Assembly: GCA_024509875.1 (NCBI GenBank)
Contig: JAMPIV010014151.1
Span: 1 to 64,000, forward strand
DNA length: 64,000 nt
DNA from: Oreohelix idahoensis
Lineage: Eukaryota > Mollusca > Gastropoda > Stylommatophora > Oreohelicidae
Reading direction: 5' to 3'
Shown piece by piece: positions 1-9,998 of this stretch. The number at the start of each line of letters is the position of its first letter. Within the stretch, counting starts at the first letter, position 1. Below the pieces are notes generated by a model. The model searched no databases. It was not told the origin of the DNA and was given only the letters and a program-made list of their open reading frames with translations. Made by a program: the position numbers and the translations under genes.

Positions 1-214
1 CATGTCACTTTTCGACTCATATTCCAATATCCTATTAGCCAGATTCATTCAGTTCTGAGGTTGTATGTTCGAGTGCCTGGTTGATTTGGAATAATCCTCA
101 CGAGATACTCCACAACCCCCACCACCACTCTCCTTTTTTGTTTTCAATGGAGCAAGGAGCCATCACTGCAGCTGATCCTCGGGAAACTTGTTCCATGGCA
201 TTTGCATGCTTTTG

Positions 215-1009
215 CATAGGTGGTTTCAGCCAGTACCATAGGTGGTTTCAGCCAGTACCATAGGTGGTTTCAGCCAGTACCATAGGTGGTTTCAGCCATT
301 ACCATAGGTGGTTTCAGCCATTACCATAGGTGGTTTCAGCCATTACCATAGGTGGTTTCAGCCAGTACCATATGTGGTTTCAGCCAGTACCATAGGTGGT
401 TTCAGCCATTACCATAGGTGGTTTCAGCCAGTACCATAGGTGGTTTCAACCAGTACCATAGGTGGTTTCAGCCAGTACCATAGGTGGTTTCAGCCAGTAC
501 CATAGGTGGTTTCAGCCAGTACCATAGGTGGTTTCAGCCATTACCATAGGTGGTTTCAACCAGTACCATAGGTGGTTTCAACCAGTACCATAGGTGGTTT
601 CAGCCAGTACCATAAGTGGTTTCAGCCAGTACCATAGGTGGTTTCAGCCAGTATCATAGGTGGTTTCAGCCAGTACCATAGGTGGTTTCAGCCAGTACCA
701 TAGGTGGTTTCAGCCAGTACCATAGGTGGTTTCCACCAGTACCATAGGTGGTTTCCACCAGTACCATAGGTGGTTTCAGCCATTACCATAGGTGGTTTCA
801 GCCATTACCATAGGTGGTTTCAGCCATTACCATAGGTGGTTTCAGCCATTACCATAGGTGGTTTCAGCCAGTACCATAAGTGGTTTCAGCCAGTACCATA
901 GGTGGTTTCAGCCATTACCATAGGTGGTTTCAGCCATTACCATAGGTGGTTTCAGCCAGTACCATAGGTGGTTTCAGCCAGTACCATAGGTGGTTTCAGC
1001 CGGTACCAT
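215..1009. repeat. 22-bp minisatellite, about 36 copies
   Basis: A head-to-tail array of a 22-bp unit built on CATAGGTGGTTTCAGCCA plus GTAC or TTAC. About 36 units follow with no spacers. Units differ mainly at one G/T position (CCAGTAC or CCATTAC), with occasional CAACC or CCACC variants. The period is not a multiple of three, so open frames through it repeat only every 66 bases and are not evidence of coding. The 214 bases before the array show nothing I recognise. Confidence 0.97.
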
Positions 1010-1162
1010 TTTCGGAAAAAAAACTATGGAGATGCAAAAAGCATAAAGTTGACCACTGCTTTCTTTGGAAATATTCAAGTAGACGTCTGAGTGTGTACGA
1101 AGAAGAAGAAGTATACTTGGTTTCTGAAGTACACCGTACTTTGTTTTACAGATTGTACTGTA

Positions 1163-1500
1163 CAACCACGGTAGCGCAGTGGTTAGTGCACTGGCTTACC
1201 AGCTCGGTGGTCCTGGTTCGATTCCTAGTTGCGGTGGGATTATCTAGACCGTAAACGGCTCCGGCGTCCACTCAGCCTCATCAGGGCAACTCTGGGAAGG
1301 TTAAGGCGGCCGGCGTGTTGCTGACCACATCACCCATAGTGTAAAGATAGTCAAGAAAATAGGGGCCTAACACCATGTTCCCAATATCCCACTATACAAC
1401 GTCATATTAGTCGCCTTATACGACATACCACAGGAAGCTGTATTCATACTTCTTTGTCTTCTAAGAGTCTCCCGGGAACTACACAAGATGTTTACTCCAA
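1163..1500 (+). mobile_element. tRNA-derived SINE (type S3)
   Basis: The head holds both internal Pol III promoter boxes: an A box TAGCGCAGTGG near 1172-1182 and a B box GGTTCGATTCC at 1215-1225, spaced as in a tRNA. No clean anticodon arm can be drawn, so it is a SINE head and not a working tRNA. The unrelated body continues for about 250 bases. Near 1413-1432 it contains, on the minus strand, a 20-base box also found in the 5' region of the LINE A family in this window. The 3' end is approximate. Confidence 0.7.
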
Positions 1501-1539
1501 CTAAATATTGGCTATTCTTTATGTAGGTTTTTACTTTTC

Positions 1540-1775
1540 GTCCTACTCGTTAATCGGTTAAAGTACTTCCATTTCTCGGTACTTTTGCCAGGTTCGGGAA
1601 TCGAAACTTAGTAGCATCCTGCTTCGGTCTAACCAGCTGTAAATGTGTACCTGGCTCTGCGGAAGGAAAGTGAGTTAGGAAATTAAAGTGCAGTGAGAAA
1701 GAGAACTGGTGACCCCCAACTCATAAAAAAACTGGACCTCATATGGTGAAGTTTCTGGAATGGCACTACCTTTAC
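1540..1775 (+). mobile_element. SINE copy (type S1), diverged
   Basis: It shares with the copies at 15023-15262, 49757-49935 and 60917-61067 a core close to CAGCTGTAAATGGGTACC (here with one change, near 1637). It also shares the downstream block that reads as a variant of CCCCACCTCGTAAAGCTGAG. A B-box-like GGTTCG with an insertion lies near 1592. Boundaries are approximate. Confidence 0.6.
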
Positions 1776-1989
1776 TTTTAGTCCTGCACTGTTGCACTTC
1801 TAACGATGTGCCTATCTCTTTTTTCCTCATGAGATCGTTTGGTGTTGTTTTGTTAATCTGATTTTCACAGCCTCTCATTTCGAATATGGAGCTTCTTTTT
1901 TCCTTCTCTTTGGTTAATGACCAAGTGTGACACTCACATATCAGTTTTGGCGCCAATAGTGTCTCTGTGTAATATTTTTTTGAAGCAGG

Positions 1990-3145
1990 TTGTGGTGAAG
2001 GCACTTGAGGAACTGAAACAGCGTTTCTTTGTCGCGTTTTATCTCCCTTGCTCTGTAATAGTGGTCCACGAATGATGAAAAATTCGAGTTAAAGTTTTCC
2101 GAAGAGAACCCCTTTGCTCATGATTACTCTTTGCAGATATGTAAATAGGGGGTTTCTGCCCCTGTTTTAATGGGTCTCACATGGATTTTAGAATGGCAAG
2201 TACAACAACTGCGTCGTTTTAATTGATTGTAAACTTTATATTCTCCGCCCACTTCTGTGAGAAATACATTGTTGACGCGTATTTTTTTAGTCCCCAGCTG
2301 ACGGTAATTCAGCAAAGTATTAATTTAATAGATGTGTGTCACACCCCTCTTCTGCTAACATGCGCTAGAACTGGATGTGCTTTTAGCTGCGTTGTCTACG
2401 GGCCGAATACACCATTTAGGCTCACGACACGTCGACTGAGCTTGTCACAAGTATTTGAAATGATGGAACAAACTCCATGTTTCAGTATCCGACATCATAT
2501 ATTGTATACATATCACACGGGTAACTTGGGGTTTGATTCTGCCATATACGTTGACACATCAGCTACTGAATAACAAATTTACTGTCGCCATATCACATAT
2601 AAGTAGATGCATCGTTCAACAGAGATAAACGTCTTGTGATATTTCACACAGTCGATCAATTACCACTTATTATCTCCACTCAGACATCGGCAGAACGTCA
2701 CAGCAGAAACCACTACAACAAACAACTTGCTCGTCTGAGAACCAACATTCGACTTCCTCGTTCAACACATATCCCACTCTCTTTCGTTTAGTGCCCACTT
2801 CTCAATTCACGCTTTTACTAGGACCAAAAACCAAAACTCACAACATTGTATACACTCACAACAGACTGACTGATGACAGCTCAAACACTGCTCTTGCATC
2901 TCACTCAAACATACCACAATTACTCTCTTAGTTCACTCACAGCTACCAAATATAACCTCGCTCCAAATGGAGCATCCATCATCACCAACACTCTATCTTC
3001 TCAATACAAACACGCGTGACATTCTGTATATATGTATTTATTTTAAATGAGTATACAGGGGCAGACATCAAATTAACTCAACCAAGTTATTAACTCCAAC
3101 TAAGGATCTATATTTACATAGATAACAAGAGATCTATTTATGCAC
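1990..3145. repeat. Unclassified interspersed repeat U1, longer copy
   Basis: Scattered blocks align in order with 23200-23650. Examples are GCAGATATGTAAATAG against GCAGAGATATAAATAG, the AGTCCCCAGCTGACGGTAATTCAG segment against AGCCCCTAACTGAAATGATTCAG, and a shared end with CTCCAACTA and AGATAACAA. The 23-kb copy lacks roughly 700 bases present here (about 2330-3040). I see no coding domain, so the element class is unknown. Confidence 0.5.
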
Positions 3146-3204
3146 TATTTGATCAACATGGTTAAAATGAATAAAATTGATTTGTCAGAAAAAAGGTCAT
3201 GGAT

Positions 3205-3839
3205 TGTGTACCTTACTTACTTACTTAGTCGTTCCCCTTCTACCGTATCGTGTAGAGGTTTGGAAGAGAGAGCGCCAGACTATCCTATCGGCTGTCTTCC
3301 TCCTTGCCTGGTTCCATTCTAGTCGTCGGTCCTTCAAAGATTGTCTAATGTTGTCCTCCCAGCGAACCCTGGGTCGTCCTGGGGATCTGGATCCCTGGCT
3401 CTATGTTTCCCATGCTTGTCGTGGTAGCCGATCTTCTCCAATTCTGCAGACATGGCCAAACCATCTTAGTTGGGACTGCTCTACTTGGGTCTGCAGGGGG
3501 TGGGATTTTAGGCCTTGACGTATCGTCTGGCTGCGGACCATGCCTCTTCTTGTTACTTCAACCACCTTCCTCGGATACCTCATTTCTGAGGTTTGGATCT
3601 GGCTTTTGTGGGTTGTAGTCATTGCCCATGACTCGCATCCATATCTCAAGACTGGGACATAGGTGGAGCGGTATACAGCCATCTTCGTTTTCTTACCAAC
3701 CTCTCTCTTGCTGAGGAATCCTTGATTTATGGCCTGAAAAAGTCTCCCAGCTGCAGCTTTTCGAGTCGCCAACTCTTCTTTGATGCCTCCCTTTCGGTCT
3801 ATAATAGCTTCGAGATATTTAAAGTGGTCGACCTGTGTA
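3205..3839 (-). mobile_element. 5'-truncated LINE 3' end with target duplication
   Basis: On the minus strand this encodes the C-terminal part of a non-LTR reverse transcriptase, including YGCESWAMTT, the RWFGHVCRIGEDRLPRQAW motif and PPGRPR. A CTTA-rich microsatellite tail lies at the 3' end (3212-3227). TGTGTA at 3205-3210 and again at 3834-3839 is a likely 6-bp target duplication. It is nearly identical to 61081-61712. Frame breaks and 5' truncation make it dead. Confidence 0.8.
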
Positions 3840-4310
3840 GCGAATTCTGTGAAATAATCGCTAAATTCAGTAAGATTTTAATCCTATAATAATAAATAAA
3901 CCCGCCCGTAAGTGTCTACCTAAAGTCGTCTCTACGCCAGTATAGCGCTGCCTTTGGTGCAGAGGAAATGCTTATAAAACGATCCCGCCGTAAAATCTAA
4001 CCCGCTTTCCTAGTTTCGGTTTTGAGACTTACAATTAACGGTCTGCCAGAACTGTGACACCAACCTACCGTCTGAATTAACGTACGATTTTAACTTTAAA
4101 GCCTAAATTAGTAGTAACCCGGACATTTTCCAGTAGTAAGAACGAAACGACTGTAATAATTAACGCCAATACTACCAACGCTTGGCAAAAACCCCTCTTC
4201 GCTCTGCACGCGGGACTAATACTATAACCTCTCTGTTGCACAAGCCAGAATACATAAACACACAGACAGTGTTCCATTCTCGCCGAGTAGTGTATTTCTG
4301 ACGTAACACA
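3840..4310. other. No recognisable feature
   Basis: AT-rich unique-looking sequence between the LINE fragment and the DNA transposon. No coding domain or repeat was recognised. Confidence 0.4.
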
Positions 4311-6525
4311 ACTATAGTGCGTTTCACAATGTTTGCCGCTGTTTAATATTCAATATCTCTGCAACCACTTGATCGTAATTGTTGCAACTTTGCATATGAC
4401 CTAATGATCGCTATGTCCCGTGGGGGACATTTTTTTCCTCGTTAACAAACTTATGGTTTTAAATTTTCTTTATTTAAAGTATACAAAATCGACTACCTCC
4501 TAGTCCAACCGTAATTTTAAAGGGCTTACCCCTTCATATCTGTGAGCTATTTCGTTTTAACGTCTTGAACGCATGTCACGTAATTTTCTAAGTGTTTCAG
4601 CTCACTACCGCACTGTTTTGAACATTACATTGACCCTTCCGGTGTGTTCAGTTACAGTTCTACTGAATGTGTATTTCAGTGCATAGGCGTATCTTGCGGT
4701 ATTCTAGGTCTGTAATACAATGGGTATGAAAGTCAAGTTCCTTACACTGCATACAATGGCAGTGAAGATGTATAAATATTTCTGCAGAGAAGCTAAGCGT
4801 GGTAAACTGTATCGGAGTCTCTCAAATCCTGAAAAGAGAACAATTCACGCTTTGGGTTTAAGTAAACGCTCATTTCATCAATTACTCAAAGCTAATGGAA
4901 TTTTCAGTTCAATCAATACCAGGACTCAAGGAAGAAAGAAAGTAGTAGATAGTTTTGACAGGGATGTGATTAGAAGAGAGATTTGTAGAATGTTCAATTC
5001 CAAAGAAACTGTGACACTAAGGAAACTCAAAATACGGCTGAGAACACACAATGACATTGATGTGTCGAAATCAACATTATGGAGAACTGTTAGAAGCATT
5101 GGCTTTACGTTTAGGAAGTACTCTAGGGGAAGAAACGTCATCTGCGAGAAGCCGCACTTAGTATCTATGAGAAGTAAATATTTACGTGAAGTACAGGAAA
5201 TGCGTAATCAAGATTATGATATTGTGTATGTGGATGAAACTTGGATCAATGCTCACCACACAAGTGAAAAGGAATGGCAGTTATCAGATGGAACGATTAA
5301 AAGATGTGTACCCAGTGGAAAAGGACAATGTCTGATAATGGCACATACAGGCAGCAGACATAATGGGCTAGTGAAAAATGCTGAACTTATTTTCACTTCC
5401 AATTATACGGACAACCGGGACTATCATACCGAGATGAACGGTAACATATTTAGAGAGTGGATTGAAAATACTCTTCTTCCGCCCCTAGACAGACCGTCCT
5501 GTCTGATAATGGACAACGCATCATACCACAACGCTGTGGCAGAAGAAGACAAAATCCCGACATCTTCGAGTACAAAAGATGCTATAAAGATTTGGCTCAG
5601 AAAAGAAGACATTCCATTTAACGAGGGATTTCTGAAACCTGAATTACTGTCCCTTGTTAAGAAATCACAAAAGACCAAGATATTCCATATAGACAAGTTG
5701 ATTCAACAGCATGGTCATATGTGTTTGAGACTGCCACCTTATCATTCACATTTAAACCCAATTGAACTCGTTTGGGCAAAAGTTAAAGGACAGGTGGCAG
5801 CTGAAAATAAAACTTTCAAACTATGCAATATGAAAGAACTAACATATGCCGCCCTCTCGCAGATAGACAAAGATTATTGGTGTAAATGTGAAGACCATGT
5901 CTTAAAAGAGGAAAATGACTATTGGAAAAAAGATGGACTGTCGTTCGTTCAGCCGAGTATAGTAATCAATATGTTAGACTCGTCTGACTCAGAATAAATG
6001 TGTAAATACCTTATATGTTTTATATGTTTCTCCTCCATCTATGTGTATGTGTAAACCAATTCATTTCCTTTTTATCTCCACGATTTCACTACTATTTTTA
6101 ACATACACAGTACTTTCACCTCTTCATGCATCCATTCACGTTTTAGTATAAAATGTAACATTTACAACGAATAGGCGTTATTATTCTCTCAAATATTTCG
6201 AAGAAATAAAAAAGGACCTCACGTAGTAATCAGTTAACAAACCCCTCTAACATTCGAATTGTACATACGCCTATGCCGAAAATATGCAACTTCCTTCATT
6301 TACGGTAAATTATTTTCTTCCAGGACAAAATAATTACTTCGTTAAAAAAGATCAAAGGAATTAGCCGTTGCAAGAAAAGAAAACTACCTGCAACATTGAA
6401 TTTTATAAAAACTTTGGGACATTGAAAATATAAGACCACATGCAAAAAATCATGTTTATCAGTGCAAGGAATATGGAGATATTTGAAGTCAATCGTCGAC
6501 CGATCTTTTTGAAACGCACTATAGT
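4311..6525 (+). mobile_element. IS630/Tc1/mariner-type DNA transposon, complete
   Basis: A 16-bp terminal inverted repeat ACTATAGTGCGTTTCA occurs at 4311-4326 and, as its reverse complement, at 6510-6525. These ends bracket one open transposase gene (4720-5997). The outer ACTATAGT is palindromic, so the exact end is ambiguous. A TA target duplication just inside it would fit the superfamily. The element is about 2.2 kb. Non-coding flanks lie on both sides of the gene, about 400 bp upstream and 500 bp downstream. Confidence 0.8.
4720..5997 (+). CDS. DDE transposase, IS630/Tc1/mariner superfamily, long D-E spacing
   Basis: An uninterrupted 425-residue protein starting at ATG (MGMKVKFLTL). The N-terminal third looks like a helix-turn-helix DNA-binding region. 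The catalytic core shows VYVDETW (first Asp, about residue 171), IMDNASYH (second Asp, about 264) and HLNPIELVWAKVK (Glu, about 348). About 83 residues separate the second Asp and the Glu, against 34 in Tc1. The protein would cut and paste its own element in the nucleus. It is the only gene between the inverted repeats and has no visible frame break, so it may be recently active. The exact family is uncertain; from memory a DD82E group has been described in this superfamily. Confidence 0.85.
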   Translation: MGMKVKFLTLHTMAVKMYKYFCREAKRGKLYRSLSNPEKRTIHALGLSKRSFHQLLKANGIFSSINTRTQGRKKVVDSFDRDVIRREICRMFNSKETVTLRKLKIRLRTHNDIDVSKSTLWRTVRSIGFTFRKYSRGRNVICEKPHLVSMRSKYLREVQEMRNQDYDIVYVDETWINAHHTSEKEWQLSDGTIKRCVPSGKGQCLIMAHTGSRHNGLVKNAELIFTSNYTDNRDYHTEMNGNIFREWIENTLLPPLDRPSCLIMDNASYHNAVAEEDKIPTSSSTKDAIKIWLRKEDIPFNEGFLKPELLSLVKKSQKTKIFHIDKLIQQHGHMCLRLPPYHSHLNPIELVWAKVKGQVAAENKTFKLCNMKELTYAALSQIDKDYWCKCEDHVLKEENDYWKKDGLSFVQPSIVINMLDSSDSE

Positions 6526-7149
6526 TGGTTTATTTGAATGAAAAAATGATAGAAAAAGGAGGGGGAAAGATGGCCGACTTTTGGAAAAGTTGAAATTGAC
6601 GATTAACAGTGACAACACTGAAAATCTAAACGACAAATAATATAGCCATAAAAATCATATAAAAAGATAGCTTAGGATCCCCTGAGCAATAATATGCCTT
6701 AATATATATGGTAGTCTAATTATTAGCCATGATATTGAAATAATACTATATGTCTACGAACCCTAAGACGGACAGACTGGTGGTCTTGCTCATTTATCCA
6801 TAACGTTAGTGGGGACGCCAGTTTAAAAAGAGGCATTAGATTGATTCAAATCCGATTGGATGGTAGAAGAGTATAGGAAGGAGGGTATTGGTTAGGCAGA
6901 AAAGCTAAACATATTTTAAAGACTCACTCCTAGAAGTTTGGAGTTTGGTTTTTTAAAATTTGAATTGAAAAGCTAGACCCTCGCTGATTGGGCCGGTCTG
7001 ATAATATTGGCAAAAGCTTTCAAAGGCTTGTCGCCAGTTGATACAGAAGTTTTTGAAAGCAAGCTGCGTTGAGAACAGCAGTGCCTAGAGTGAAATAATA
7101 AACCTTGGCAGTCTGGACCGGGCAAAGCTGAACTTACATATTAATGCTA
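6526..7149. other. No recognisable feature
   Basis: AT-rich sequence between the transposon and the LTR-like region. It may include the unresolved 5' part of the LTR relative that follows, but I could not align it. Confidence 0.35.
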
Positions 7150-8446
7150 ATGCTAGTCAACGTATGTTTGTGATATTTCTTTGAATTGTGGTAAGAATGA
7201 ATTTATTAATCTTATTATTACAACCAAATTTGGTGTATGAGATACTGCTTGTTTGGGAAGGCTTTACGACTAAGTACAGAGGTCCCCAGCAGACTTATGC
7301 AGGGCCTGTGGTGTTGCACACAAGCAGTAAACATTGACATGAGTTGTATAACTTAAAATTATTTCCACAGTTACCAGTGGGAAGGCTAACCCACAATATT
7401 CTATGGGAGAGAATCATTGTTGCAGTGTCAGAGGCGTTGTAGCCATTAGGGAAAAGAACAGGAGCACTGGTATGAGTTGTTATCTCAGAGGAAAATGGTT
7501 GACATGGGGTGGTCAGAGAGATCTGACCCTTTTCTTTTATTGAATTATGCCATGTATTAATTGTGGAATGTTATTGTAGATATGTTATACAGAATCATAA
7601 CCTTGTTTCAGGGTTTTTTGTTCTGGTGCTACGGTAGTACCAGGACCCTTGTGAATTTACGAGAGAGAGAAATTGAAACTTTACTGGACCAAGCGGTCCA
7701 CTATACTATCCTACACCAGGGACTGTGTCAGTCTGGTCATTCGAGTGAACAAAAGGAAATTGTCAGCATCATATCTACCATCAACCTACAGATAAGTGCC
7801 TACAACGGTCATCCACTGACTTTATTACCAGAGACATAAAATCTTTGATTATTAAATAACTTTTCCACAAGATACTAATATAAAGAAGGGGAATGATGAC
7901 CACACCCCACCCCACCATTAGTTACCAGTGTCACCCAGTGTAGAGAAATACCTAAATATAATTTGATTATAATAGTCCTTTGTATGGACAGAAGATCCAT
8001 TGTGTTATAAATATTTATGTAAATAAAACCATAAATTTCATTTTGTTGTTGGTCCTGACTCAGAAAATTCTGAATCAGGGCAAATAAATTGTAATCTAGC
8101 ATATTACATAATTTTCAGCCACAGACTTCTATAAGTTGTATAATAGAGTGTTAGTTTGTTTGTGGTTGTGGTATTGACCCTGTCTTATATCTATATGTGT
8201 TAAAATTTAAATGTATTTGTAGTAATACTTACACTACATTACACACTTGCATAACCCTAGACATTATACGTAGCTATCATACATACTAGTCAAGAATAGG
8301 TCTGATTGAGGTCATAAGGTGGTAGCAGAAAGGTACTCTGATAACTCAACCCAAAATTTGTTATAATCAGGGACCTTCACAGCTGACCTCATTCAGTACA
8401 CTAGAAATATTGAATGATAACATCTATTTACATCAAATCCACCACA
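7150..8446 (+). mobile_element. Old LTR related to the Gmr1-like element
   Basis: The 3' part aligns block by block with the 3' half of the LTRs at 40032-42290 and 46983-49246. Shared blocks include the exact 18-mer GGTCAGAGAGATCTGACC, a CCCTAGACATTxTACxTAGCTA block, GAGGTCxTAxxGTGGTAGCA, CCTTCACAGCTGxCCTCAT and a terminal CATCAAATCCACCACA. It stops exactly where LINE B sequence begins (8447), with no primer-binding site, so it is a solo LTR or a 3' LTR. The start is uncertain. It is far more diverged than the pair at 40-49 kb. Confidence 0.6.
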
Positions 8447-9529
8447 ACCTGCTCCAGGACCTGTTCTCCCAGCTTAATCTGATGTCTTCTTTCTTCTCGT
8501 GATATCACCATGGATTTTGTTTTAGAGCTGCTTATGACCATCCCTCTCTTCTCCAGCTCTTCCTTCCATACTTGCAGGTTGGATTGTAGATGTGCCTCTG
8601 ATTTAGCGATCAGGGCAACAACATCAGCAAATGCCAGCTCTGAAATACATACCTGTCTTATCTTCCAGTACCCCACGGAATACTCTCTTGTTCTCTCCTT
8701 ACATGCCTTGATAACATCGTCCATGAGGAGTATGAAAAGATAAGGTGACAGGATATCACCTTGTCTTACACCAGTGGTGGTCCTGAACTCTTCTGACTGA
8801 TGGTTTGCTGTCCTCACATAATTTCTGCAAGACTTGTAGAAGCTCTGTGTAGCATGAATCAGAGGTACTGGAATGTTCTTCCTTGCCAAACAGTCCCAAA
8901 GTTTGCTCCAGGGGACCCTGTCAAACGCCTTTTCCAGATCTATGAAACAAGATGGATCTCAATCTCCCAATCCTTTCGTATGGTCTTGTTGCACCAAGCT
9001 GCCTGTAGGACCCTTAAGAGTAATAGGTCGCCTGATGCTCCCATGTACTTAACCATTTCTGGTGTTATACCATCATGCCCTGCTGCTTTGCCCATCTTAA
9101 TTTTCTCCAGTGCTGCCTTCAGTTCTTCCATCTTTATGTCATCTTCATCACCATTGGTTTCCTCTTCTGTGCTAGTGGTTATCATTTCTGATGCTTGACC
9201 TTGCTCGCCATCAAGGAGTTCTGAGAAATATTCTTTCCATCTTTCCATTACTTCCTTCGGGGCAGTAAGCAATTTGCCTTGCTTGTCCTTTATAAATTTG
9301 AGAGGGCATTGTTTTCCCTTCCTCGTGTTCTTTAGGGTCTTATAGAACAATTTCTGGTTTTCTTGCGCATCTTTTTCTAGCTTTTCTCCAAATTCTTCAC
9401 AGGACTTCTGTTTTGCTGCTAGCACCTTGTTCTTTGCTTCTGTTCTAAGTATCACATATTTTCTATATTTCTCTATTTGTCCTGCTGTGTTTTTAGCTCC
9501 TAAGTATTGTTTCCATGCCCTTTTCGGTT
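8447..9529 (-). pseudogene. LINE B reverse transcriptase, internally deleted
   Basis: The upstream part reads into the RT region (GKAAGHDGITPEMVKYMGAS) and stops at about 8943. It rejoins in another frame at the catalytic motif FIDLEKAFDRVPW, followed by TGVRQGDILSPYLFILLMDD and ELAFADVVALIAKS. The last is the position of the usual ADD box, here ADV, so a catalytic Asp is changed. The segment that normally lies between the fingers and the first Asp motif is missing. The frame ends abruptly at the LTR boundary at 8446. Confidence 0.8.
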
Positions 9530-9769
9530 CTTGTGCGTTAATTCACCGGGAAATTATTATTTTGTAAATTTATTACCCAAACCGACCACCGTACTCTTTC
9601 TTGACTGAAAAAGTGACATTTCACATTGTGAGCTCACCCCCATCCCCCGCAGTGTAGAATTTTTTTTTTTCTTAAATTTAAACCAATGATCTTGTGATGT
9701 ATGCCATCTTTAGCGCCTTTTCATTTAGTGTCACGAAATTGTGAGAGAAAGCGCATAACAGGGTGACTT

Positions 9770-9998
9770 AGTGTGACTCTTTATTACTTTTATCTTAACT
9801 GTTTGCGGACAGAAGCAGTCATTTTCTTTGGATTTGTTGAAAACCGGTACACCTTCTTTTCTGCTTCTACCTACCGGTGGGGTCTCCTTTCTACTGCATT
9901 ATGTGCTAGTGGTACTCATTTGCCCTTTGTGAAAAGACTGTCAGATACCAGGTGGTCCGCTTGGGCAGATGCGACAAAAGCACTTTTACACAATTCAT
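9770..9998 (+). pseudogene. hAT/ZMYM1-like transposase fragment
   Basis: The frame contains FFGFVENRYTFFSASTYRW and HLPFVKRLSDTRWSAWADAT, the hallmark LSDTRW region of ZMYM1-like (DUF4371) hAT transposases. LINE A interrupts it at 9993. After the duplicated target (12001-12011) the same protein continues for some 20 codons (SFSAIKQVLD) before losing similarity. The catalytic parts are absent, so it is non-functional. Confidence 0.7.

Noticed and set aside
215..1009. CRISPR array
   Set aside because: The 22-bp units are directly adjacent with no spacers, and the surrounding DNA is eukaryotic.
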